Origin: Micavibrio aeruginosavorus_D
Lineage (GTDB): Bacteria > Pseudomonadota > Alphaproteobacteria > Micavibrionales > Micavibrionaceae
Length of the DNA: 64,000 nt
Assembly (NCBI RefSeq): GCF_051245535.1
Contig: NZ_CP195303.1
Span: 1,922,001 to 1,986,000, forward strand
Direction of reading: 5' to 3'
Positions 25,939 to 34,156 of this stretch are shown here, piece after piece. The notes under the pieces are model-generated. The model was given only the letters and a program-made list of their open reading frames with translations, was not told the origin of the DNA and did no database searches. Numbering within the stretch: the first letter of the stretch is position 1; every line of letters begins with the position of its first letter. The position numbers and the translations under genes were made by a program.

Positions 25939-26817
25939 TTAAACGCCGCCCGGTCCGCGTTTCAAATGATTCGGGAACGGCGGTAAATGGTCGTTGGCGA
26001 ATAATTTCACCTTTGACAGCGGGTCATTGTTCGCCGCCACGCGCCCCTCACCATCATAAATACGCGTAATGGTCCAGGTGGGGTTGTTGTTGCCGTTGCA
26101 TTGGGCTGGATCGGGTTTTTCGATCACGAACACGTCGCAATTGCCCGGCGTATTGATGTCTTCATACGCCGACAGTGGTAAATGGAACCAGCGCATCATA
26201 AACGCCTTGATCGTGCCACCATGGGCGACGATCATCACGTCATTGTCTGTTTCATCTTTCGCGTGCGCGCGGTGCAGGCTGCCGATAAAATCGGACACGC
26301 GCATTTGCACCGCCATCGGTGATTCACCGAAGGGGGGATAGGACAGATACGGGCTGTGTTTATAGACTTGCGCCGACAAGGCGGCGAGGGCCTGAGCAAA
26401 TTTACGGCGCAGGAAGCCCTTTTGCGCATCAACATAAGCCATCGCGCCGAAGCTATGTTCGACAATACGGGCGTCTTCGCGAATAACGCGTTCACCGACC
26501 AGCGCATCATCGCCCATCCCGGTCAGGAGGCCGGACAAGGTCTGGCGCGTGCGCAGGAAAGAGCTGACATAAATTTGCGGCCAGCGTGGGGCATCCAGCG
26601 ATTCGGCATTCGCACCGACATGCCAGATATGCGGCCAGCGGCCCGGACGATTGCCACGCGCCGGATCATTGAACCAGCCGCGCAGGAACGTGCCCGCATC
26701 ATGCGCCTGCATCCACCCTTTATCGGTGAGCGGCACATGCGGGTCACCGATGGCGGAATAGGTGTTCCAATCCACGTTGCCCTGGGATTCGCCATGTCTG
26801 ATCAAAATGATACGCAT
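25939..26817 (-). CDS. Histidine phosphatase family protein (phosphoglycerate mutase-like)
   Basis: 292 residues from the ATG at 26817; an ATG at 26829 adds four. The N-terminal motif IILIRHGES holds the phospho-accepting His, and a second catalytic-site stretch VMIVAHGGTIKAF follows near residue 200. An insertion after the RHG motif and the length above that of GpmB or CobC suggest a separate subgroup of unknown substrate. It is transcribed towards the propeller operon, only 8 bp from its end, and away from nrdB. It interrupts the surface-protein cluster. Confidence 0.82.
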   Translation of the reverse strand: MRIILIRHGESQGNVDWNTYSAIGDPHVPLTDKGWMQAHDAGTFLRGWFNDPARGNRPGRWPHIWHVGANAESLDAPRWPQIYVSSFLRTRQTLSGLLTGMGDDALVGERVIREDARIVEHSFGAMAYVDAQKGFLRRKFAQALAALSAQVYKHSPYLSYPPFGESPMAVQMRVSDFIGSLHRAHAKDETDNDVMIVAHGGTIKAFMMRWFHLPLSAYEDINTPGNCDVFVIEKPDPAQCNGNNNPTWTITRIYDGEGRVAANNDPLSKVKLFANDHLPPFPNHLKRGPGGV

Positions 26818-26898
26818 GGCGGGGAGCATAGCGGGCCACGGATACTATGAAAAGCCATATCAGCTTATCCCCCGTTCTATCCCCGCATTTTGCCAAAA

Positions 26899-26946
26899 AA
26901 TCTATATATGGTGTTTATCTATCAAAAAATTCACTATATATTGATT
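26899..26946 (+). promoter_or_regulatory. Tandem NrdR boxes upstream of nrdB
   Basis: Two matches to the NrdR box acaCwAtATaTwGtgt: AATCTATATATGGTGT (26899-26914) and TCACTATATATTGATT (26931-26946). The first has one core mismatch and the second has a perfect core. They are separated by 16 bp, 32 bp centre to centre, which is the normal three-turn spacing of NrdR box pairs. The second box overlaps a possible -10 TATATT (26937-26942). NrdR represses ribonucleotide reductase genes when dATP is high. Confidence 0.82.
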
Positions 26947-27054
26947 TTCGTGATGTTGTGGACGAGCGGGCGAAAAGACTCGGATTCCACGGTTAATCAC
27001 GTCACAACTATCCCTGTTCTTCTATCCAAACCGCCAGATCCAAGGAGTACCCTC

Positions 27055-28146
27055 ATGGCCCAGACCGCAGCCCAGCCAACAAGCAATGGCGCGCCCATTG
27101 ACGATGTGACCAATTCCGCATCCCCCCTGTTGCAGGAACGCCATGTGTATAAGCCGTTTTTGTACCCCTGGTGCTATGAAGCGTGGCTGACGCAGCAGCG
27201 CATTCACTGGATCCCGGAGGAAGTGCCGCTGGCCGAAGACGTGCGCGACTGGAAAAACAAACTGACCCCGGCAGAGAAAAACCTGCTGACCCAGATTTTC
27301 CGTTTCTTCACCCAATCCGACGTCGAAGTGAACAACTGCTACATGAAGCATTACAGCCAGGTGTTCGGCCCGGTTGAAGTGCAGATGATGTTGTCCGCGT
27401 TCTCCAACATCGAAACGGTTCACATTGCCGCCTATTCCCACCTGCTCGACACCATCGGCATGCCGGAAATCGAATATTCCGCTTTCTTGAAATACAAAGA
27501 AATGAAGGACAAGTTCGATTACATGCAGGGCGCATCCATGGCATCCCGCCGCGACATCGCCAAAACCATGGCCATGTTCGGCGCGTTTACCGAAGGGCTG
27601 CAACTGTTCGCATCTTTCGCCATCCTGATGAACTTCCCGCGCTTCAACAAAATGAAGGGCATGGGCCAGATCGTCACATGGTCGGTGCGTGATGAAACGC
27701 TGCACTGCCTGTCCATGATTAAACTGTTCAACGCGTTTATTGCCGAGAACAAAGACATCTGGGATGACGAGCTGAAACGCGAAATCACCGAATCCTGCAC
27801 CACCATTGTTGGGTTCGAAGACAACTTCATCGACCTGGCGTTTGAATCGGGCGAGATCGAAGGCCTGACCCCGCAGGAAGTGAAGGATTACATCCGCTAT
27901 ATCGGCGACCGCCGTTTGCAGCAGTTGAACCTGGAGCCGGTTTTCGGGATTGATAAAAACCCGCTGCCGTGGATGGACATCATGCTGAACGGTGCGGAAC
28001 ACGCTAACTTCTTCGAAAACCGCGCCACGGAATATTCCCGCGCATCGACCGAAGGCGTCTGGGAAGATGTGTTTGATGATTCCGTCTTCTCCGGCAATTA
28101 CGGCAAGAAAATCGGCGGCAGCGGCGGCGACAGTTCCGCAGCCTAA
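27055..28146 (+). CDS. nrdB: Ribonucleoside-diphosphate reductase, class Ia beta subunit
   Basis: 363 residues. The frame is open from 26890, but the ATG at 27055 has AAGGAG five bases upstream and gives the normal N-terminus. NrdB houses the diiron centre and tyrosyl radical that start catalysis in NrdA. Ligand motifs are intact: the Asp of FTQSDVEVNN, the ExxH of SNIETVHIAAYSH with the radical Tyr four residues after the His, the Glu of TEGLQLF, and the ExxH of VRDETLHCL. The upstream region carries two NrdR boxes. The gene is far from nrdA and on the opposite strand, and sits inside the surface-protein cluster. Confidence 0.96.
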   Translation: MAQTAAQPTSNGAPIDDVTNSASPLLQERHVYKPFLYPWCYEAWLTQQRIHWIPEEVPLAEDVRDWKNKLTPAEKNLLTQIFRFFTQSDVEVNNCYMKHYSQVFGPVEVQMMLSAFSNIETVHIAAYSHLLDTIGMPEIEYSAFLKYKEMKDKFDYMQGASMASRRDIAKTMAMFGAFTEGLQLFASFAILMNFPRFNKMKGMGQIVTWSVRDETLHCLSMIKLFNAFIAENKDIWDDELKREITESCTTIVGFEDNFIDLAFESGEIEGLTPQEVKDYIRYIGDRRLQQLNLEPVFGIDKNPLPWMDIMLNGAEHANFFENRATEYSRASTEGVWEDVFDDSVFSGNYGKKIGGSGGDSSAA

Positions 28147-28167
28147 GACGTCCGCGTCTTGATTTTT

Positions 28168-28204
28168 TAAAAACCCCGCCCTTTAAAAAGGCGGGGTTTT
28201 TTGC
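28168..28204 (+). terminator. Rho-independent terminator of nrdB
   Basis: AAACCCCGCC (28171-28180) pairs with GGCGGGGTTT (28190-28199), followed by a T run. It lies about 25 bp after the nrdB stop. Confidence 0.93.
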
Positions 28205-28345
28205 GCCTTTTGGACGCCCGCCCTATCCCAAAGATCGCCCATCCCCAACTTGAAGAAAGACCACCCCCGTACATTTCATTAGAAATGCCTAAAATATTGA
28301 ATTCCGACGACCTGGTTTCGGGGCCCAATTTTTGGGACAGGCCGA

Positions 28346-30217
28346 ATGGAGCAGTCTTTGTTTCGTTTATTTGTTCTGAGTACATTTTCTATTCTGGCGT
28401 TATCGTTCAACGCCCCCTCCGCCCATGCCGCCGAAGCGCAGCCGGGTGATGCCTGTACCATCAATGGCGCGGTCCAACAAACGGGCGGGCCGGAACAAAT
28501 GCCTCGCCGCACCCTCATCTGTAACGGCACCACGTGGCAAAACGCGCTGGAACAAACCACGGCGGGCGCATCCCTCCTGCAAATCGGTAATGACGCGGGG
28601 TCGTGCACCACGGCCAAATTGGGCCGTATCCGTTACAACGGATCGGCAACGTGGGATTTTTGTAACGGCACCAGCTGGATCGGTTTGAGCGGAGCCACCG
28701 CCATCTCCGGCCTGACCTCCGCGACCGAAACAAACACCATCAACAACACCACCTATACCCAGAGCTGGGGCTGGAACGGCATCACCACACAAAACGGTTT
28801 GGAAATCGGATCCAGCACATTGACCACCGGTACATTGCTGGGGGCCGCCGTCACCAACAGCGCGTCCACCGGCAATGCCATCGGCGCGATCACAAACGCC
28901 ACCGCCACCGGGGCCACCGCCCTCCGCGCCGTGGTCACCGGGACCACCGGCACCACCGCCGCCGTGGCTGGGGAAAATGCCAGCAATGCGGGTTATGGGG
29001 TTTATGGGGCTACCACCGCCACCACCGGCACAACATATGGCGTTTATGGCTTGAACGACAGCAATGCCGGACTGGGGGTTCTGGGCCGCGCCTCTTCTGT
29101 ATCAGGCACAACATACGGCGTGGTCGGCCAAAGTGACAGCGTGTCGGGCGTCGGCGTGCGCGGTTATGGCAGCGCGGCCACCGGAGGCAATTTCGGTGTC
29201 TATGGTCAAACCAACAGCACCGCCGGACATGGCGTTTACGGCACCGCCACCGCAGCAACCGGAACAGTCTATGGCGTTTACGGATCAACCGTCAGCACAG
29301 GCGGCCGGGGCGTTTTTGGCGCGGCTACGGCGACCACGGGCGTGACGTATGCCGTTTATGGCGTCAATGCCAGCACCCAAGGTCACGCCGTTGTCGGTCA
29401 TTCCACCGCCGCGACCGGCACGGCATATGGTGTGTACGGCATCAGCGACAGCACAGCGGGGCTTGGCCTTCACGGTGTGGCCACGGCCACAACGGGAACC
29501 ACGTTTGGCGCATACGGGCAAAACAACAGCACCACAGGGCGCGGCGTTGGTGGCAATGCCACGGCCACAAGCGGAGTCAATTATGGTGGCTATTTCACAT
29601 CAGCCAGCACCAACGGCACAGGAGTCGCTGGATATGCCACCGCCGCAACCGGATCCACCTATGGTGGGTTTTTCAACAGTGACAGCACCGGCGGCACGGG
29701 CGTCTATGCCTATTCCACCGCTGGCAGTGGGTCCACATTTGGCTTGTATGGTCGGGCACAAAGCGCCGCCGGGTATGGCATTTATTGTTTCAGCGCCACC
29801 AACGCCAACGGATGCGGTGGTAACCGCGCCTGGTACAACGCATCGGATGAACGGTTGAAAAAGGATGTTGTGCCCCTGCAGGACGCAGAAGGGTTGGACG
29901 CCATTATGCAACTGAACCCCGTTCACTATAAATGGCGTGACACACAGGCCAGTGACCAGAGCGAAATGGGATTCATTGCCCAAGAGGTGGAACAGGTTCT
30001 GCCCGAACTGGTCGGCACGGGACCGGATGCGAATATCACCACCGCTGACGGCACCACCGAAACCATCGAACACGCCAAATCCATGAGCTATGCCGGGGTT
30101 GTGGTGCCGCTGGTCAAGGCCGTGCAGCAATTGAAAACCGAGAATGATGAATTGCGTAATCAGAATACAGACTTGCTCCGCCGGGTCGAAGCTTTGGAAA
30201 AAGCTGCGAGCGAATAA
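28346..30217 (+). CDS. Secreted trimeric fibre protein: 4-Cys module, GVYG repeats, S74 chaperone (copy 2)
   Basis: 623 residues. The signal peptide ends SAHAAEAQPG. The four-cysteine module (residues about 33-115) is nearly identical to that of the next gene. From about 125 to 480 the protein is built from ~12-residue Gly/Thr/Ala repeats, two per ~24-residue unit, of the type STTGRGVYG / ATATTGTTYGVYG, which would form a long thin beta stalk in a trimer. S74 begins at S500 (SDERLKKDVVP...MGFIAQEVEQVLPELV), with the Ser-x4-Lys pair needed for self-cleavage, and ends in a coiled coil rich in Glu, Leu and Asn. There is no strong Shine-Dalgarno. It has no head repeats, unlike the fibre at 18354. 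Confidence 0.85.
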   Translation: MEQSLFRLFVLSTFSILALSFNAPSAHAAEAQPGDACTINGAVQQTGGPEQMPRRTLICNGTTWQNALEQTTAGASLLQIGNDAGSCTTAKLGRIRYNGSATWDFCNGTSWIGLSGATAISGLTSATETNTINNTTYTQSWGWNGITTQNGLEIGSSTLTTGTLLGAAVTNSASTGNAIGAITNATATGATALRAVVTGTTGTTAAVAGENASNAGYGVYGATTATTGTTYGVYGLNDSNAGLGVLGRASSVSGTTYGVVGQSDSVSGVGVRGYGSAATGGNFGVYGQTNSTAGHGVYGTATAATGTVYGVYGSTVSTGGRGVFGAATATTGVTYAVYGVNASTQGHAVVGHSTAATGTAYGVYGISDSTAGLGLHGVATATTGTTFGAYGQNNSTTGRGVGGNATATSGVNYGGYFTSASTNGTGVAGYATAATGSTYGGFFNSDSTGGTGVYAYSTAGSGSTFGLYGRAQSAAGYGIYCFSATNANGCGGNRAWYNASDERLKKDVVPLQDAEGLDAIMQLNPVHYKWRDTQASDQSEMGFIAQEVEQVLPELVGTGPDANITTADGTTETIEHAKSMSYAGVVVPLVKAVQQLKTENDELRNQNTDLLRRVEALEKAASE

Positions 30218-30341
30218 ACCTTTTTCCGTCCAAAACTAACCCAAAGATCAGGGTTTAACGCCTTGATTTTGAAAAAAAACACATCACCTCAGTCAAACAT
30301 GTTTTTTGTAAATCCCTACGACCTGCTTCGGGACGGGCCGC

Positions 30342-32531
30342 ATGGAGTTGAGTGTGTTTCGTTTATTTGTTCTGAGTACCCTTTCTGTTCTGGCGTTATC
30401 ATTTAATGCCGTCTCTGCTCTTGCTGCCGAAGCGCAGCCGGGCGATGCCTGTGCAATCAATGGCGCGGTTCAGGAAACAGGCGGACCGGAACAAATGCCC
30501 CGCCGCACCCTCATCTGTAACGGCACCACATGGCAAAACGCGCTGGAACAAACCACCGCCGGGGCCTCCCTCCTGCAAATCGGCAATGACGCGGGGTCGT
30601 GCACCACGGCCAAATTGGGCCGCATCCGGTATAACGGATCAGCCACGTGGGATTTTTGTAACGGCACCAGCTGGGTCAATCTGGGCGGCGCCACCGCCAT
30701 CTCCAGCCTGACCTCCGCGACCGAAACAAACACCATCAACAACACCACCCATACCCAGAGCTGGGGCTGGAACGGCATCACCACACAAAACGGCCTTGAA
30801 ATCGGATCCAGCACCCTGACCAGCGGAAACCTCTTGGGAGTATCGGTCAGCAACACATCATCCACCGGACGCGCCTTGGGCGTCATTAACGCGGGCACAG
30901 GCACAAACGCCATGGCCATTTATGGTGAAGCATCCGGATCAAGCGGAACCACATACGGTATTTATGGCCGCAACAACAGCACCTCTGGCATTGGTACACT
31001 GGGTTACGCCAGCGCCACAACAGGCACAACATCAGGCGTATATGGCCAAAGCCTCAGCAGCACAGGACGTGGCGTTTTTGGATCTGCATCTTCCACCACA
31101 GGCTCGAATTACGGTGGATATTTCGTATCACCCAGCACCGGGGGCACAGGCGTGGCCGGGTATGCATCGGCGACAACGGGTGGAAATTATGCCGTTTATG
31201 GCCAGACAGAAAGCACATCCGGGCGCGGCGTGCACGGCGTGGCCAACGCCGCCAGCGGTACAACATACGGCGTATCCGGCACATCCGTCAGCGCGGCGGG
31301 TTATGGCGGTCATTTTGCCAACACTGCTGGCGGCTGGGGCCTGTATTCCGCCGACGATTTCGGCCTGTCCGCCAGCATGTACATTAACTGGGGCACCACA
31401 CGCGGTTCCACCGGATACGGATTCCGCGACAATGCGGGCGTGATCCAATGTAAAAATTCCGGCGGGGCATGGGCGAATTGTGTACAGACATCGCTGGCCC
31501 TCAACGCCATCACCGCCGCGGCCGCCGCCAACACCATCAACAACGCCGCCAACACGCAAACATGGCAGTGGAACAGCCTGACCACCGGGAACGGGATGAT
31601 CTTATCCTCCTCCTCTGTGACCAGCGGGCAAATTCTGAATGTCACCGCCAGCAACACGGCCAACACCGGCGAAGCCATTTATGGCGCAAATTCCAGCACC
31701 ACATCCAATGCATCGGCCATTTACGGTTATGCATCTGGTGCCAGTGGAGCCACCAATGGCGTGGCTGGTGTGAATAACAGCACCACGGGACGCGCCGTGA
31801 TCGGCAATGCCACCGCCACATCCGGTGCAACCATCGGGGTGTATGGCGTTGCGGCCAGTACAACAGGCAAGGCCATCTATGGCAACGCCACGGCCACCAG
31901 CGGCTCAAGCTATGCCGGATTTTTTGAAAATGACAGCGATGGCGGAACGGCCGTTTTGGGCGTCGCCGGTTCAACAACCGGCACAACCGCTGGCGGATCA
32001 TTTGCAACGGCCAGTCCGAACTCCCGCGCCGTCACCGCCAACGCCGCGGCCACAACGGGAATCAATTACGGTGTCCATGGCCGTTCCGGCAGCAGTGCCG
32101 GATTTGGCATTTATTGCGACGCCCCCGCCAACGCCAACGGATGCGGTGGCAACCGTGCATGGTACAACGCATCGGATGAGCGATTGAAAAAGGACATCGT
32201 GCCATTGAATGATAACGAAGGGTTGGCCGCGATTATGCAGTTGAACCCCGTCCATTATAAATGGCGCGACCGGGCCGCCGAAGATCAAACGGAAATGGGT
32301 TTCCTTGCGCAGGAGGTGGAACAGGTTCTGCCTGAACTGGTGGGCGTTGGCCCGGATACTGAAATCACATCTGATGACGGGGCCAAGGAAACCATCGAAA
32401 ACGCCCGGTCCATGAGCTATGCCACAATGGTTGTTCCGCTGGTCAAGGCCGTGCAGGAATTGAAGGCCGAGAACGACGATCTGCGCGCCCGTCTGGAAAA
32501 ACTGGAAGCGCAGCAGGCGAAAAACCCCTGA
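30342..32531 (+). CDS. Secreted trimeric fibre protein: 4-Cys module, GVYG repeats, S74 chaperone (copy 3)
   Basis: 729 residues. The signal peptide and 4-Cys module are almost identical to the preceding gene, including nucleotides upstream of the start (GGGACnGGCCGnATGGAG), so the pair is a recent tandem duplication. The shaft differs. Between two blocks of GVYG-type repeats it carries a spacer module (ADDFGLSASMYINWG, GSTGYGFRDNAG, QCKNSGGAW) that is also present in the fibre at 18354 but absent from 28346. This makes it a mosaic of the other two fibres. S74 begins at S611 (SDERLKKD) and a C-terminal coiled coil follows. Confidence 0.85.
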   Translation: MELSVFRLFVLSTLSVLALSFNAVSALAAEAQPGDACAINGAVQETGGPEQMPRRTLICNGTTWQNALEQTTAGASLLQIGNDAGSCTTAKLGRIRYNGSATWDFCNGTSWVNLGGATAISSLTSATETNTINNTTHTQSWGWNGITTQNGLEIGSSTLTSGNLLGVSVSNTSSTGRALGVINAGTGTNAMAIYGEASGSSGTTYGIYGRNNSTSGIGTLGYASATTGTTSGVYGQSLSSTGRGVFGSASSTTGSNYGGYFVSPSTGGTGVAGYASATTGGNYAVYGQTESTSGRGVHGVANAASGTTYGVSGTSVSAAGYGGHFANTAGGWGLYSADDFGLSASMYINWGTTRGSTGYGFRDNAGVIQCKNSGGAWANCVQTSLALNAITAAAAANTINNAANTQTWQWNSLTTGNGMILSSSSVTSGQILNVTASNTANTGEAIYGANSSTTSNASAIYGYASGASGATNGVAGVNNSTTGRAVIGNATATSGATIGVYGVAASTTGKAIYGNATATSGSSYAGFFENDSDGGTAVLGVAGSTTGTTAGGSFATASPNSRAVTANAAATTGINYGVHGRSGSSAGFGIYCDAPANANGCGGNRAWYNASDERLKKDIVPLNDNEGLAAIMQLNPVHYKWRDRAAEDQTEMGFLAQEVEQVLPELVGVGPDTEITSDDGAKETIENARSMSYATMVVPLVKAVQELKAENDDLRARLEKLEAQQAKNP

Positions 32532-32613
32532 TTTTCCGTCCCTTGCGCGCGTCCAACCATCATCACGAAAAAGTAAGAAATGCCTCCTATGATACAAGTG
32601 GAGAGGATTTCGC

Positions 32614-33042
32614 ATGAACAAGAACAACGATTTTAATCAGGTGGTCACACCGACGTTGCAAGCCCAGATCGGGGAGTGGCGCATTTATCACCTGATGGAT
32701 CACGGGCTGGAAGCGCATGTCTTTATCCCGCGCGATAGCGACCACAAGGGTCTGCGCCCGGATCGTGTGGCCTTTGCCTCACCCGATGCCGGATTGGCCG
32801 GGGGCAGCGAAATGCACGATTTCAACCACGACACGATGGACAAGGATGACCGCACATACCTGGCCCATAAAATGATGACGGCGATGCCGCAATCACGCGA
32901 CCCGCTGGCCATTGTGTTTGTGAACGATCCCGGCCGTTTTGATTTCGACGCCGCCAATGCCGCGCGCTTGATCAATATTGAGCGCAATGTTGTCAAACGC
33001 ATTGCCTCTGGACTGCATCGGTTTTTTGTTCCGCTTGGATAA
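32614..33042 (+). CDS. Protein of unknown function
   Basis: 142 residues; GGAGAGG lies 8 bases before the ATG, so it is surely translated. It is a soluble, His/Asp-rich protein (HDFNHDTMDKDD) with the segment IYHLMDHGLEAHVFIPR near the start and DPLAIVFVNDPGRFDFDAANAARLINIERNVVKRI at the end split over two helices. There is no signal peptide or membrane segment. I do not recognise the family. It follows the fibre cluster but has its own terminator. Confidence 0.7.
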   Translation: MNKNNDFNQVVTPTLQAQIGEWRIYHLMDHGLEAHVFIPRDSDHKGLRPDRVAFASPDAGLAGGSEMHDFNHDTMDKDDRTYLAHKMMTAMPQSRDPLAIVFVNDPGRFDFDAANAARLINIERNVVKRIASGLHRFFVPLG

Positions 33043-33055
33043 GGTGGACACAACA

Positions 33056-33088
33056 AAAAATCCCGGCTGTTACGCCGGGATTTTTTTA
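33056..33088. terminator. Bidirectional terminator between convergent genes
   Basis: AAAAATCCCGGC and GCCGGGATTTTTTT flank a short loop, giving T runs on both strands. It serves the gene ending at 33042 and the minus-strand gene ending at 33111. Confidence 0.9.
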
Positions 33089-33110
33089 TGTTTCGTATGC
33101 GCAGGAATAA

Positions 33111-33746
33111 TTACGGTGCGCGATTATAAAGTTGGGACACGATGGTGTTTTGGACATGCTGGTTCAGCACATCATCACTCAAACTCCGCCCATCAGCGCA
33201 ATTTTTGAATTTCGATTGCAGCAAGGATAACGTATCCGCCGACGCGGGAACCGCGCCTGCCTTCTTCGCGGCGGCCGTTGTTTCACCGAATGTTTCGGCA
33301 ATGCTGGTCAAGTGGCACAAATCCGCATCATTCAAACGCGCCACGCCGTCGCGGCCCATCGATGCGCCCATGGAAATCAAGGCGCCGTTGCGGAAGAAAT
33401 CAATTTTGCTGTTGCTGCAATCATTAAAGGTGTCGGCATGGCGACCTTCGTCGCTCAACGCATCGCCGTTCATCAAGGCATTGGCCTTGGCCACATGGCA
33501 CACATCTTCGGGTGTCAGTTTCTGCAACGCATCGACGGAAAATTTTGTGCCCAGCGCGAGCAGGCCCAGCGCTTCGCGCCCCTGTGGTGTTTCTTTTTTC
33601 TGTTCATTGAAAAAATGATCCGGCAGTAAAAAGCGATCAACCTTCGGCCCTGCTGCATCATGGATCACATCAGTGAATGAATACACCGACGCGCCGAGCA
33701 AAATTGAACTCAACACCGAACCCACTTTTTTGAAAGCACCCGCCAT
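33111..33746 (-). CDS. Protein of unknown function with N-terminal hydrophobic segment and paired cysteines
   Basis: 211 residues from the ATG at 33746, which has AAGGTG upstream; the frame is open to 33821. After a short basic N-terminus the segment VGSVLSSILLGASVYSF is a possible signal or anchor. The rest is helical and has two similar parts, each with the pattern TPEDVCHVAKANALM / NDADLCHLTSIAET followed later by FNDCSN / FKNCAD. This suggests a duplicated ~65-residue helical unit with one disulfide each. No family was recognised. Confidence 0.65.
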   Translation of the reverse strand: MAGAFKKVGSVLSSILLGASVYSFTDVIHDAAGPKVDRFLLPDHFFNEQKKETPQGREALGLLALGTKFSVDALQKLTPEDVCHVAKANALMNGDALSDEGRHADTFNDCSNSKIDFFRNGALISMGASMGRDGVARLNDADLCHLTSIAETFGETTAAAKKAGAVPASADTLSLLQSKFKNCADGRSLSDDVLNQHVQNTIVSQLYNRAP

Positions 33747-33922
33747 AACGCACACCTTATAATCAGAACCGTGACGACCTTTATAAAGGCCCCCTCTTTT
33801 GAGGATAAAAGACCGTACCACACACTTTATTATTATGTCAAATAAATAATCTGTTTGGGGGGCGCTAAATCACTGATACCATAGATATTAAGGACCGAAT
33901 CACCCCCCAGATAAGGAGGCCT

Positions 33923-34096
33923 ATGCCTCGACTTCTGAATGGTTTCATTCCCGACCTGCCCCCGGCAAGCATCCGCTTCGCCATAGACGGTTTCGGCCCT
34001 TTTTCCAAGACCTCTTCCTTCTCATTCACACCCCCTATCTCCCCCCAGATTCCCCCAATGCCCGATCACCCTCCGCGCTGTTTGCACCGGGGTTGA
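33923..34096 (+). CDS. Possible small protein or leader peptide upstream of phoH
   Basis: A 57-codon frame, ATG to TGA, with a full AAGGAGG at 33913-33919 only three bases before the ATG. The product would be Pro/Phe/Ser-rich (PRLLNGFIPDLPPAS..., FSFTPPISPQIPP). It ends 60 bp before phoH. The spacing is short for efficient initiation and nothing else supports coding, so this is a weak call. The rest of 33747-34156 holds no other gene that I can see. Confidence 0.3.
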   Translation: MPRLLNGFIPDLPPASIRFAIDGFGPFSKTSSFSFTPPISPQIPPMPDHPPRCLHRG

Positions 34097-34156
34097 TTTT
34101 GCATGTCTTCTGCGTTTTCTCGTTCCCCCCACCTGAACCCCTGAAAGGAGTTCACC

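Noticed and set aside
18354..32531. Prophage tail-fibre region, suggested by S74 domains
   Set aside because: No capsid, portal, tail, lysis or integrase genes; housekeeping genes (pyk, nrdB) flank and interrupt it, and all six proteins have Sec signal peptides, unlike phage fibres.
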